Shown in pieces: positions 37,588 to 46,939 of a stretch of DNA of 49,871 bases; position 1 is the first letter of the stretch, and each line of letters opens with the position of its first letter. The translations under genes were made by a program, and so were the position numbers. Below the pieces are notes generated by a model. That model was given only the letters and a program-made list of their open reading frames with translations. It searched no databases and was not told where the DNA came from. The DNA lies in assembly GCA_029960085.1 (NCBI GenBank), contig JASCPG010000015.1:1-49871 (forward strand), written 5' to 3'. This DNA comes from Microbacteriaceae bacterium PS02067. GTDB lineage: Bacteria > Actinomycetota > Actinomycetes > Actinomycetales > Microbacteriaceae.

Positions 37588-40500
37588 TCACTCACTCCTG
37601 CGTCGCCGCCAGATCAGCAGCACCATCCCGGCAACTAGTGCCGCGGCGCCGAATACCCAACCAAGACCGATGGCGCGGCCAGTTGCCGCGAGAGTGTCGC
37701 GAACAGGAGAGGTGCCATCGGCGGGATTCGTCGGCGACCCCGGACCCGCACCCGTCCCAGGCGCAGCCCCTCCAGGCACGGATGGCTCAGACGGCTCCGT
37801 GGGGTCGGTCGGATCCGTGGGGTCGGTCGGATCCGTGGGGTCGGTGGGGTCGGTCGGATCCGTGGGGTCGGTCGGATCCGTGGGGTCGGGCGGATCCGTC
37901 GGGTCCGTCGGATCCGTGGGGTCGGTCGGATCCGTCGGGTCGGTGGGATCGGTGGGGTCCGTCGGGTCGGTGGGATCTGTCGGGTCCGTGGGGTCGGTCG
38001 GATCGGTCGGGCCATCTGGCGCTGTCCACCGGAAGAAGTTCAGCTCCCGAATCGTGCTTGTTGCCTCGCGATGCCAGGGGCTGCGGAAGTGGATGTCGCC
38101 GGGAACCAGTGCGTTGGCGTACGAAGCGAACATCACCGTCGAGCCGTCCGTGGAGACCCAGGACAGCGGCTCGGCAGGCGATGGCGGCATGCCGATGTCG
38201 CACTGGTCGTTGTCGCACTGGCCGGCGTACACAGTCTCGACCGGTTTGCCCTCGCGGTCCACGTCGATGCGCAGTACCTGCCCGGATTCGATGTTGCGGC
38301 GATAGAGCCCTGCGTGGTCGGTGTCACCGAAGAATCCGAACATCACCACGTGGGAACCGTCGCCCGTCAGCATCGCTTGGACGACCGGTGTTGTCGTTGC
38401 CGCGTCCGGATCGGCGTCTGAGCTCACCTCGTCGATCTTTCCGGTCGCCAGGTCAACGATGTAGACGTCGTCCTTAAGGTCGGTGTCACCCGCCTCCGCG
38501 CCGAGGTCACCGAGGGCGCGGACGAGGGCGAGCGTCCCATCATCGGACAGGTCCAACAAGTCCACCGCGACGGGCGCCACCTGCAGCGAACTCAACTCGC
38601 CCGTCTGCCAGTCAGCCCAGAGGAGTTTGCCCACTTCCCCGTGGTCGACGCGCACGATCCGCGATCCGTCACCGCTCATGCGAGGCGCAGACCCACCTGA
38701 CAGGTCGACCGTATGCAGACCTCCATCCTGAAGGTCATGCACGGTCACGCCTGTGCCGCTAGATGCCGCGGTCACTAGCCAGTGACCGTCGTCGGAGACA
38801 GTGGGAGCGTGCAGGTCGGCATAGCCGTCGAGCGCCTGCATCTCGCCGGTGTCCAGGCGCAGGAGGGTCTGCCCGACGACAGCGAGCGGGTGCTCGGGTG
38901 ACATGCGTACGTCGAAGTAGTGGAGGTCTTCGGGCAGCTCGTAGCGGGTGATCTGCCCGCTGGAGGTGTCCTCGATGTCCACTGCTCCGGCCGCCGGCGG
39001 GTGTCCCGGCACCTCGTACGCTTCGGAACTGCGGAGCAGGTAGCGACCGCGGTGTGCCGAGACGGACGGGGCGGTGCCGAGCGCGTCTGCGTACGCCATG
39101 TGCGCTACGCCTGCGGTGTCGCGGATGAAGTCGGTCGCTCCGATGTCGCCGTGCGGGGCGACATCGACCGTCATCTCTCGTTCGGCGATTACACCGAATC
39201 GGTCGGTGACCCGCACCCGAACGCTGTACGTACCGGGCTCGTCGTAACGATGGACGACGTGATCATTGCGGCTTCCTGATGACACGGAGGGCACCAGTGG
39301 ACGTTCCAGCGTGGACTCCCACTGGCCGTCGCCGTTCGCGTCGAACTCGTAGCGCACCAGTGACTGCTCTGCATCGTACGCGAACACGTCGAACCGGGTG
39401 TCGTACCCGGCCTCGGGACGACCCGGTGTCACGAGACCGTTGATGACCGGTGCGGTGTTAGCTGCCACCCTGACCCGGACGGTCAGTTCAGCGGGTTCAT
39501 GAAAGGCATCTCCGGGAAAGTGCACGAGCATGTCGTGAATACCCGGCGCGAGATCGACACCGAGGTCGACGGGCAGTCCATAGCGAGCGTCGTTGCGAAG
39601 GACGGCCTTTCGGACGCCCTGCCACGTCGCCTCGATGCCTGAGACATCGGTCGCGCCCAGAATGCCAGCCGGGCCGCGAAGGACCACGGGAAGCGTGACC
39701 AGCGCACCTTGACCGACAGTCGGGTGCTCCTCGATAGTAACCCTCGCGCGAATGACGTGAACGGTGACAGTCGCGGGTTCGGACACGTGCACACCATCGT
39801 CAGCGACATACGTGAAGGTGAGGTCACCGACGAAGCTGTGCGAAGGTCGAATCAGCACTCGGTCGGCAGCGATGGTGACTGTCGCGTCCGCGGGCTGCTC
39901 GACTACGGAGTACGTCAGGTCGTCACCGTTGGGGTCCGTACCGCGCAGACGACCGGTCACATCGGTTGAATATGGTGTTTCCAGCTCGATATCCGAAACA
40001 GACGGGACGTCGCCGCCGGGTCCTTCCCCGCCGGGCCCCACTCGCCCCGCTGCCAGGGCGAGGACGCGGGTGTTTCCGACCGCTGCGGTCACCCGGGACC
40101 CGGCATACCCGGTGCCGAGGTCACGGAGAACCGAGCCGTACACGCGGTCACCCGCCATGGTGTCCCCAGCCGTCCCGTCGTCGCGGAGGAACACCTGGAA
40201 GGTCGAGTCCTCCGCATCCACGGTCTGCGAGTGCAGAGTCGCAGGCGCTGAGGCCGAATCCGGAAGACCGAGCTGCGCACGCAGTCCCGGGTTGGCGGCA
40301 CCGTCTTCCTGCACAAGACCAGCGGAAACGGTCACCGGCAAGCCGTCAACCCAAACCGCGAACGAGACGGTGCGGGGCTGGTCAGTGTCAAACCGGATGA
40401 TCCAGTTCCCCGCCGCAGGAGAAGGAATCTCGACGCTGCGGTCGACAGCCGTTCCCGTCGGCCCGGCCGGAACAGCGAAGACAGCCCCGCTCTGACCCAC

Positions 40501-43500
40501 ACGGATCTCCGCCCCGACGTCGCCCGCAGCCGACACTGTCAAGCCAAGGCTGGTGGCCCCGCGAGGAACGCTCACTGTGTATGTGCCGCCGCCAGCAGGG
40601 ACATCCAGCGAGTCGAGTTCGAGAAGCTGCGGGGGCTCGGGCGGGAACAGCTCGTCGGCGATCCACCCGGTGACACCGTCGAGCAGCGCCCTGGCGGAGT
40701 GAATCATGCTCTCCACAGGTGCCGGTGACGAGGCGGTCAGCCGAGGCAGCAGGAAGTCGCTTGTGATCTCCTCGTCGCCAAGCATCTGCTCCAGTCGGAC
40801 ACCGTACGTCGCCACGTCGCCGAAGCCGGACAGCGCAGACCCGGTGGTGCTGAACCCGTCGCCGGGTTCGTCCGCGAAGCATGTCGTCTGCTCCCCATCT
40901 CCGGCGGCGGCAGAGACTGTTACGCCGTGCGTGCCGGTGACGCGCTCGTTGAATACCGTCATCACGTCGGTCCGGTACTCCAGGTGCGCGTCATCCAGGA
41001 ACAGGTCGGCGCACGCCGCCCCGGCGTTCGGTGTACCTAGCAGGATGAGCCTTTCGACTATGCGGGCGCCCTCATCGACGTACTGGTCGATGAACAACCT
41101 GGCCGCGACCCCGCCGGTGGAGTGCGCGATCACGTCGACGCGTTGAGCGTTCGTGAGGGCGCGAACTTCCGCGACGCGTGCAGCGATGTGCTCCGCGGCG
41201 GCGGCGACGTATCCGTCTGGTCCCGCGGTCACGTCGGTTGCGGCGCGCTCGATGTGCCAGTCATCGCGGTGCGCGTGCAGCTGCTCGCTGAGCGCCGTCC
41301 AGCCGTCACCGCTTCCCCAGCCTGCGACGGCGATGATGGGCCGCGGTTCGACCGTCACTTCGCCCGTGAGGGCGTCGACAGGGCCATCGTCGGCGACGAG
41401 GGCCATCCGGATATCGAACGGATCGGCTGCGGATCCCTCGGCCCATGCCAGGCCAGTGGTGTCCCACTCCCAAGTCTCGTCGCGCCGCTCACCAGGCCGA
41501 AGGGTGAACGGTTCGCTTTCGTGACGAAGTTCGCCGTCGATGAAGAACTGGGCGCGAAGACCTTCGACCGGGTCCCTGTTCGAGTCATCGTTGTTGACGG
41601 CGGTGGCCGTCAGTCGCACCCTGCTGCCATCAACGGTGCGGTCGACGACGAGGACACGGTCCTCGGCCATTGCGTCCACGCGCTGCTCGTCCATTCGCCC
41701 ACCGAACTCGAGACGCGGCGCCTGAGGTGCCTGCCCGTTCGGGTACAGCAGGACGTGGGTGTAATCGTCGTACTCAAGGGCGCCGAGGGACGCGAGAATG
41801 ACCCGGTCATCGGTGATGCCCGCAGTGCTGGTGTATGCACCCCAGCCGCTCCCCTCCAAGTCGCCGACATCATCAAGGATGGAGTACACCCCCTCACGCC
41901 ACACCCATGCCCGGTCCAAGGCGCTCGGCCCGACAGCGACATTTCCGACGACATCTCCTCGGGCGTTCACATCGGTCGGGACTCCTTCGCCGAGCAGCAT
42001 GGCGCCGTCGTCGATAGTCCAACTCCACGCCTTCGGCGTGCCACCTGGGTCACTGACTGAGCCGACAACCCGACCATCCTCGGACAGAGCGGTGGCGACT
42101 ACTCGACTTCCGGCGACGTCTGCAGGCATCGTGATACCAACCGGCTCGCTCGTTGACGAGTGATACCAGCTGCGCGTGTTGTCTGCGGTATCGACGTAGA
42201 GGAGGTCCCCGCGGCCGTTCACACCGACAACCGGGCCGGGCGCGTCGAACGCGACGGGCTTCTCGCCCGGACTGGGCCACACGACGTTCTGCACTCCACT
42301 GCCGGTGTCCGGTGTGACGTGGCCGAAGACGCGGCCGCTGTCATCCATTCCAACGACGACCACGTCGCCCGGTCCCGGTAGCGGCATCGACTCCCAGAGC
42401 GTTCCGGTATCCGTCCAGCACCACAGCAGATCGCCGTGGTCGTCGCGGCACGAACCGACCAGCAAGTCATCGCTGACGGCGGCAATGGATTCGGCGCCGG
42501 TGAGCTCAGTCTGCCGCCCGGTGCCCAGTGAAATCCGATAAGCCTGACCCTGGATGGTGGCATACGCGTCGTCGTTGGTGAGAGCGCCGACGCGGGCGCC
42601 ACCTATGCCGGGGAGCATGCGGGAGACCCACTCCGGCATCTGCTCGTTCTCGAGGATGGTGACAGTTGTCCGGTCGTTGCCCAACGTCAGGCCGGCAGCG
42701 CCGGTGAGCCGGACCTGGAAGTCGAGGTCCCCGGCCTTCAGTTGGTCGTCGAGAACCTCGATCTCGATGAACTTCTCGGTCTCACTCGGCTGGAAAACGA
42801 CGGCGCCGTCTGCGGCGACGTAGTCGCGCCCGGCCAGGGCGGTGCCGTCTGTGGTCTCCCATCCGATCTCCGCCGTTTCATTCGGAGCGCCGGTGAGCGT
42901 CACCGGAATGCGTATCGTGCCGCCGTCTTCGTCAACCGTGATGGTCTCGGGAAGGTCGGCGCACAAGCGCAACAGCACTCGTAGGAACGTCGGGTGCTGT
43001 TCGAGTTGCGAGCACCCGGAGAGGGCCTCATATTCGCCGGTGAGCGTCGTCGCGCGGATGATGTCGTACTCGCCGGGGATGGCAGCGTCAGCGTCTGACT
43101 GCAAACTGAGCTCGCCGCCCAGTTCGGCAGTGCCGGTGACCGTCAGCGCGTCGTGCTCCAGCTGTCCCAGCCGAATACGCAGCGCGCCGCCCGGCAACTG
43201 CCGGTAGTCACCGTCCACGGTGAGCGTGCGGTAGCCGTCCGCGGTTCCGGGCTCGACGTTTCCATCGTTTTCCAGCGTGCCGAAGACCGCACCTGATCCC
43301 GACAAGGTGGCGCCGGGTGCGACCGCGACCATTCCTGAGCTGGCGTCGATGCCGGCGCGCTCTGCGATCTGCACACGCCCTGCCAAGGCGTCAATGCGCC
43401 CGGCTATGACATCCGCGGTGTCTCGCACGTCGAGGAGGCTGCTGGTTGTCAACTCGTTGGCAAGCAATTGCGCGTCGTCGTGCAGGACTATGTCACCGGC

Positions 43501-45048
43501 GAGGACTGAGGAGGCTGCGTTCGTCCAGCCCCACAGATCAATCCTCCCGCCGGCGTCCACCTCGAGCCGGCCTTCCGTCCCAATGGTGGCGCCCGCGCTC
43601 GCTTCAATCTCCCCCGCAGCGACGAGCCGGGTGCCGGCCGCTCCGGACACCGAGCCGTTCAGGGTGGCCTCGCCGCCCAGACGAACGGTGGCGTCGTTCG
43701 CCAGGGTGAGCAGCGCCTCCGGCAGGAGTTCCATTGCCGAGTCCACATCCAACGTGGCGCCGTCGACGGTGACGATGCTGCCGAGTGCGAGGCGGCCTCC
43801 ACCGCTGACAGCGATCTTCGCGCCCGCGTCGATGAGCCCGCCGCCGAGGTTCAACTGCGCGTCGTCGATGAGTGCGATCTCCGGGTGGGCGTCAGGGAAG
43901 ACCAGAACGCTACCCGCGTCGACGAACACGCCGGCGGCGATGGACGACAACCCGGTTCCCAGGCGCAGTCGAGCCGTCGTGGTGTTCGTCGCCAGCTCTC
44001 CTCCCTCCCAGGTGAGCTGGTCGCTGACGATGTAGCCGCCCGGGCCGGTGAGGGAACCGCCGAAGATCCTCGCCCGGTCCGATGTCACCGGGATGTTGGC
44101 TCGTAGCGTGCCGTCGCTGATGAGGATGTCGACGTTGGCGTTCTCTTCTGTCTCTACGACAGCCTCACCACCGACGAGCAACGCGCCGATGTCGAGGGTG
44201 TCCAGGAACAGGGCCCGACCGCCCTCGAGCGCTTCGACCTCACCGTCGCCCGTGACCGAGCTGGGTTGACCCCAGCCAACGCGGGCACTGACATTCACCT
44301 CGTTGCTTTCATCGACCGTCCAGACACCCCAGAGGTTGGCGCCCCCGGCGAGCTCTACTCGGCTCTCGGTGCCCGTGATGCCTGTCGTGGAGGTCGGTTC
44401 GGTGATGAGGAAGCTGGTCATGTTCGCAACGGAGCTGTCGACGTGGAACTTCTCCTCGATTACTACCGTGCCGCCAGAGACGGCACCGTCGCCGATGTGG
44501 AGAATTTCCAGTTCCTGAACCGTGAGTGCGACACCGTCAGCGATGCTGAGGTGTGGAGCGACGCCCCGGTCGTACCGGTCAGCGAGGTGAACGGTCTGAA
44601 CGCTTGAGGGTCCGCTCAGGGCGAGCGCCCCTTCGATGACGACCACCGAGTCTGCGACCAGACGTCCTGCTTCGGCAGTCACGCCGCTCGGGATGACGAT
44701 TTCGCTACCTACGGCGCAGACAACCTGCTGCACAGTCGGCACTGCCGCCGGGGACCAGTTTGAGACAACATCCCACCGGCCGCCGTATCCCCCAACCCAG
44801 GTGACGTCACACGGCGGCTCCTCGGCTGCGTCCAGCTCGGCCGCAGCCATGGCCGGATCCGTGCGCTGTGCCAGTTCTCGTTTCAGCTCTTCCGCCCAGG
44901 CCGGGTTCGGGGTGGTGACGCCCGCTGCGATTGCCGGGGTGTGCCGTTCTACGGCGCCAGCCATCGGGACGGTGAAACCGGCGATGAGTGCTGCGGTGAG
45001 GATGGCGGCTGCGGCGGCGCGCAGACGGGAGGGGTGTCGAAGGGTCAT
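37588..45048 (-). CDS. Giant LAATG-anchored surface protein with beta-solenoid, Calx-beta, lipase-like and PKD domains
   Basis: A 2,486-residue secreted wall protein. A signal peptide (cleavage near AGA, residue 32) leads to about 550 residues of short Gly/Ala/Val-rich beta repeats like an adhesin solenoid. A Calx-beta domain (about 700-800) and HAF-like repeats (VVGSVSDPGG, DVVGNVAVG) follow. An alpha/beta hydrolase domain with VDVIAHSTGGVAARLF has its nucleophile Ser near 1,310. Cadherin/Ig-like segments (about 1,690-1,780), a PKD domain (about 1,870-1,960) and a TolB-like propeller lead to a 72-residue Pro-Thr-Asp repeat and LAATG (about 2,452-2,456), a helix and an Arg-rich tail. That ending fits a class E-type sortase signal. 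No sortase gene is in the window. It follows the PhlG-like gene by 12 bp. Confidence 0.85.
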   Translation of the reverse strand: MTLRHPSRLRAAAAAILTAALIAGFTVPMAGAVERHTPAIAAGVTTPNPAWAEELKRELAQRTDPAMAAAELDAAEEPPCDVTWVGGYGGRWDVVSNWSPAAVPTVQQVVCAVGSEIVIPSGVTAEAGRLVADSVVVIEGALALSGPSSVQTVHLADRYDRGVAPHLSIADGVALTVQELEILHIGDGAVSGGTVVIEEKFHVDSSVANMTSFLITEPTSTTGITGTESRVELAGGANLWGVWTVDESNEVNVSARVGWGQPSSVTGDGEVEALEGGRALFLDTLDIGALLVGGEAVVETEENANVDILISDGTLRANIPVTSDRARIFGGSLTGPGGYIVSDQLTWEGGELATNTTTARLRLGTGLSSIAAGVFVDAGSVLVFPDAHPEIALIDDAQLNLGGGLIDAGAKIAVSGGGRLALGSIVTVDGATLDVDSAMELLPEALLTLANDATVRLGGEATLNGSVSGAAGTRLVAAGEIEASAGATIGTEGRLEVDAGGRIDLWGWTNAASSVLAGDIVLHDDAQLLANELTTSSLLDVRDTADVIAGRIDALAGRVQIAERAGIDASSGMVAVAPGATLSGSGAVFGTLENDGNVEPGTADGYRTLTVDGDYRQLPGGALRIRLGQLEHDALTVTGTAELGGELSLQSDADAAIPGEYDIIRATTLTGEYEALSGCSQLEQHPTFLRVLLRLCADLPETITVDEDGGTIRIPVTLTGAPNETAEIGWETTDGTALAGRDYVAADGAVVFQPSETEKFIEIEVLDDQLKAGDLDFQVRLTGAAGLTLGNDRTTVTILENEQMPEWVSRMLPGIGGARVGALTNDDAYATIQGQAYRISLGTGRQTELTGAESIAAVSDDLLVGSCRDDHGDLLWCWTDTGTLWESMPLPGPGDVVVVGMDDSGRVFGHVTPDTGSGVQNVVWPSPGEKPVAFDAPGPVVGVNGRGDLLYVDTADNTRSWYHSSTSEPVGITMPADVAGSRVVATALSEDGRVVGSVSDPGGTPKAWSWTIDDGAMLLGEGVPTDVNARGDVVGNVAVGPSALDRAWVWREGVYSILDDVGDLEGSGWGAYTSTAGITDDRVILASLGALEYDDYTHVLLYPNGQAPQAPRLEFGGRMDEQRVDAMAEDRVLVVDRTVDGSRVRLTATAVNNDDSNRDPVEGLRAQFFIDGELRHESEPFTLRPGERRDETWEWDTTGLAWAEGSAADPFDIRMALVADDGPVDALTGEVTVEPRPIIAVAGWGSGDGWTALSEQLHAHRDDWHIERAATDVTAGPDGYVAAAAEHIAARVAEVRALTNAQRVDVIAHSTGGVAARLFIDQYVDEGARIVERLILLGTPNAGAACADLFLDDAHLEYRTDVMTVFNERVTGTHGVTVSAAAGDGEQTTCFADEPGDGFSTTGSALSGFGDVATYGVRLEQMLGDEEITSDFLLPRLTASSPAPVESMIHSARALLDGVTGWIADELFPPEPPQLLELDSLDVPAGGGTYTVSVPRGATSLGLTVSAAGDVGAEIRVGQSGAVFAVPAGPTGTAVDRSVEIPSPAAGNWIIRFDTDQPRTVSFAVWVDGLPVTVSAGLVQEDGAANPGLRAQLGLPDSASAPATLHSQTVDAEDSTFQVFLRDDGTAGDTMAGDRVYGSVLRDLGTGYAGSRVTAAVGNTRVLALAAGRVGPGGEGPGGDVPSVSDIELETPYSTDVTGRLRGTDPNGDDLTYSVVEQPADATVTIAADRVLIRPSHSFVGDLTFTYVADDGVHVSEPATVTVHVIRARVTIEEHPTVGQGALVTLPVVLRGPAGILGATDVSGIEATWQGVRKAVLRNDARYGLPVDLGVDLAPGIHDMLVHFPGDAFHEPAELTVRVRVAANTAPVINGLVTPGRPEAGYDTRFDVFAYDAEQSLVRYEFDANGDGQWESTLERPLVPSVSSGSRNDHVVHRYDEPGTYSVRVRVTDRFGVIAEREMTVDVAPHGDIGATDFIRDTAGVAHMAYADALGTAPSVSAHRGRYLLRSSEAYEVPGHPPAAGAVDIEDTSSGQITRYELPEDLHYFDVRMSPEHPLAVVGQTLLRLDTGEMQALDGYADLHAPTVSDDGHWLVTAASSGTGVTVHDLQDGGLHTVDLSGGSAPRMSGDGSRIVRVDHGEVGKLLWADWQTGELSSLQVAPVAVDLLDLSDDGTLALVRALGDLGAEAGDTDLKDDVYIVDLATGKIDEVSSDADPDAATTTPVVQAMLTGDGSHVVMFGFFGDTDHAGLYRRNIESGQVLRIDVDREGKPVETVYAGQCDNDQCDIGMPPSPAEPLSWVSTDGSTVMFASYANALVPGDIHFRSPWHREATSTIRELNFFRWTAPDGPTDPTDPTDPTDPTDPTDPTDPTDPTDPTDPTDPTDPTDPPDPTDPTDPTDPTDPTDPTDPTDPTDPTDPTEPSEPSVPGGAAPGTGAGPGSPTNPADGTSPVRDTLAATGRAIGLGWVFGAAALVAGMVLLIWRRRRSE
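37795..38010. repeat. Tandem 9-bp repeats encoding 24 Pro-Thr-Asp units
   Basis: 216 bp of near-identical 9-bp units encode 24 tripeptides, almost all PTD, with one PPD and a final PTE. They form an extended wall-spanning stalk just before the sorting signal. Alternating 9-bp unit variants make larger repeats of 18-27 bp. Such tracts change length by slippage or recombination, so the copy number may vary between isolates. It is coding DNA, not a CRISPR array. Confidence 0.9.
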
Positions 45049-45060
45049 CTCGTTCTCGGG

Positions 45061-45702
45061 TCAGCGGGGCGATGCGGCGGGGTACAGGGAGGGAAGCAGG
45101 TGCTCGAACAGACCGACTTCCTCGACGTTGTGGCGGATCCAGGCACGGTCCATACCGGGCACGAACACGCGGGAGCGGAGGTAGGCGTTGATGGGCAGTG
45201 CGAGCGCGGAGCGCGCGCCGATGTCCATGACGGAGGTGTAGTGGGTGCAGTTGTCGCCGCGGGACCAGGTGTGTTCGAGCTGGAAGAACATCACGCCCGC
45301 GATCCGCATCACGAGGCGGATGCCGGTGAGGTCGAGCTTCTCCACCCGGTCGACGGAGTCGATATAGAACCTCTCGTCGCGGCCCATGGCTTCGACGATT
45401 CGGAAGCGGGCGCCCTCGGCGGCTCCACCGCCAGGCGCGGAACGCTTGAGCTCCCAGTGAATGTGGTCCAGTGGGTGCCAGGCGCGGTAGCGCGGCACGG
45501 TGCGTCCGGCATACTGCATGGTCTCGCCGATGTGAGAGAACCAGGACAGCAGCATCTCCGGCGTGATGCCCTGAAGCGGTTCGTGGTCGATAGTGATCCG
45601 CAGCCGGCGGTGCGGGAACTCCTGCACCGAGACGCGGTCTTCGGGGACGGAGCGCAGCGGGAACTCGAGCGGAAGCGGCTGCGGCAACGAAAGCCTGGAC
45701 AT
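45061..45702 (-). CDS. PhlG-like (DAPG hydrolase family) C-C hydrolase
   Basis: A 213-residue protein of the family of 2,4-diacetylphloroglucinol hydrolase PhlG, a zinc enzyme that cleaves carbon-carbon bonds by a retro-Claisen type reaction. Features seen are ITPEMLLSWFSHIG, RYRAWHPLDHIHWEL (His76 and His80), Glu near 104, His144 in LEHTW, and the C-terminal RHNVEEVG with a further His/Glu pair. These are plausible metal ligands, but their assignment is inferred. AAAGG precedes the ATG. A second, broken copy lies at 46,940-47,596. It is read with the epimerase-like gene upstream and the surface protein gene 12 bp downstream. Confidence 0.72.
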   Translation of the reverse strand: MSRLSLPQPLPLEFPLRSVPEDRVSVQEFPHRRLRITIDHEPLQGITPEMLLSWFSHIGETMQYAGRTVPRYRAWHPLDHIHWELKRSAPGGGAAEGARFRIVEAMGRDERFYIDSVDRVEKLDLTGIRLVMRIAGVMFFQLEHTWSRGDNCTHYTSVMDIGARSALALPINAYLRSRVFVPGMDRAWIRHNVEEVGLFEHLLPSLYPAASPR

Positions 45703-45818
45703 GGGTCACCTTTCCGTGCGACGGTGTCGCGGGGCAATGGCTATGGTGGGTCGCCGTCCTTTCACGAGGCTTGCTCGGTTCGAATGGCGGAGGTGAAGGC
45801 ACTCTCACCGCGACGTGC

Positions 45819-46751
45819 CTAGGGGTTCTGTCGGTACCAGTCGGCCGTCTCACGGACCGATACTGCGTACGGAGTGGGGTTCGCGCCGAAGGCTGCCGCG
45901 AACTGTGAGGAGTCGATGACGAACGGCTGCTCGAACTGGTAGATCATTTCGGCTCCCTCCCGCGCCAGCGGCCACACCAGCCCAAGCGCTTTGCCGACAC
46001 GGCTGTTGAGCCGGCTGAGGCGGACGCGCTGGCCCGGCTGCGGGGCCGCGAGTTTCACCAGGTCCCGACCGGTGGTCGGGGGCGGAGTGGGGATCATCCA
46101 GGCTCGTCCGGCCGCATCTTCGGCGGTGCCGAGCTTGATGAGTCCGCGGGCGAAGTCATCGATGAACATCGGTGTGATGGGAAGGTCGGGGTTGCCGATG
46201 TAGATGGCTCGCTTGCCCCGGGCGGCGTTTCCAATGAAGCTGGCGTTGAGGAGCGACCCGACATGGGGGCCGAACAGTTCGGGGGCGCGGCCGATGACCA
46301 CTTCGGCGTCGCCGCGGTGGTGGGCGGTGAGCAGCATCTCGCCAAGCCATGCCCGCAGGACGCCCTTGTGGCTCACCGGGTTCTCGGGCGTCTGCTCGGA
46401 CATTGGTCCGGTGACCTTGCCGTACATCCATGTGTCGTCGGCGAAGACGACGCGAGCGTCGTTCGCGCCTGCGGCCGCGATGATGGCACGCGTGACCCGC
46501 GGGAAGTCGCTTCGCCAGTTCTCGAAAGTAGGCATGACGCAGTGGTAGACCACTGATGCGCCGTCCACCGCGCGTCGCAAACTATCCGGGTCGAGGGCGT
46601 CAGCAGCGACGGAGATCACGCCGACAGGAACGTTGCGCTGCGTGCGCCGGCTGACCGCGCGCACAGCGATTCCGCGTGCGCTCAGTTCACGGACGATGAC
46701 GCGCCCGGTTGCGCCTGTGGCGCCGATGACGGCGTGGATGGGTGTTGGCAT
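45819..46751 (-). CDS. NAD(P)-binding epimerase/reductase-like protein (extended SDR)
   Basis: A 310-residue Rossmann-fold protein. The N-terminal VIGATGATGRVIVRELSARG is an NAD(P)-binding glycine motif. VYHCVMPTFENWR and VVFADDTWMYGKV follow, where the Tyr may stand in for the SDR catalytic Tyr although the usual YxxxK is not clear. VVIGRAPELFGPHVG and a C-terminal substrate domain complete it. It is NmrA/epimerase-like, with unknown substrate. AAGGAAAT precedes the ATG. It heads the apparent operon epimerase, PhlG-like, surface protein, and is divergent from the broken PhlG-like copy. Confidence 0.82.
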   Translation of the reverse strand: MPTPIHAVIGATGATGRVIVRELSARGIAVRAVSRRTQRNVPVGVISVAADALDPDSLRRAVDGASVVYHCVMPTFENWRSDFPRVTRAIIAAAGANDARVVFADDTWMYGKVTGPMSEQTPENPVSHKGVLRAWLGEMLLTAHHRGDAEVVIGRAPELFGPHVGSLLNASFIGNAARGKRAIYIGNPDLPITPMFIDDFARGLIKLGTAEDAAGRAWMIPTPPPTTGRDLVKLAAPQPGQRVRLSRLNSRVGKALGLVWPLAREGAEMIYQFEQPFVIDSSQFAAAFGANPTPYAVSVRETADWYRQNP

Positions 46752-46939
46752 TGCGATTTCCTTCTCGAGACTTCTGACGGCGAACTTCAGTGTTCGCCGG
46801 GCACCTTGCTTCGTGCTTTCGCACCAGTCCGTGGGCGCCCGCCCTAGCGACGTGGCTGGTGGTGGTGACGCAAGGGCACTGAAAGGCAGGGAAGCGATGG
46901 TGACGTCTACCCCGTACCGGTGGAGCGAAGGAGCAACTC
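46752..46939. other. Divergent intergenic region, epimerase-like gene and PhlG-like pseudogene
   Basis: This 188-bp region must hold the promoters for both directions. I see no clear palindrome or -35/-10 pair. The plus-strand gene's ribosome binding site (AAGGAG, 46,928-46,933) is at its right edge. Confidence 0.4.

Noticed and set aside
37795..38010. The regular repeats looked at first like a CRISPR array
   Set aside because: The units are 9 bp without unique spacers and lie in frame inside the surface protein gene, encoding Pro-Thr-Asp. No cas genes are present.
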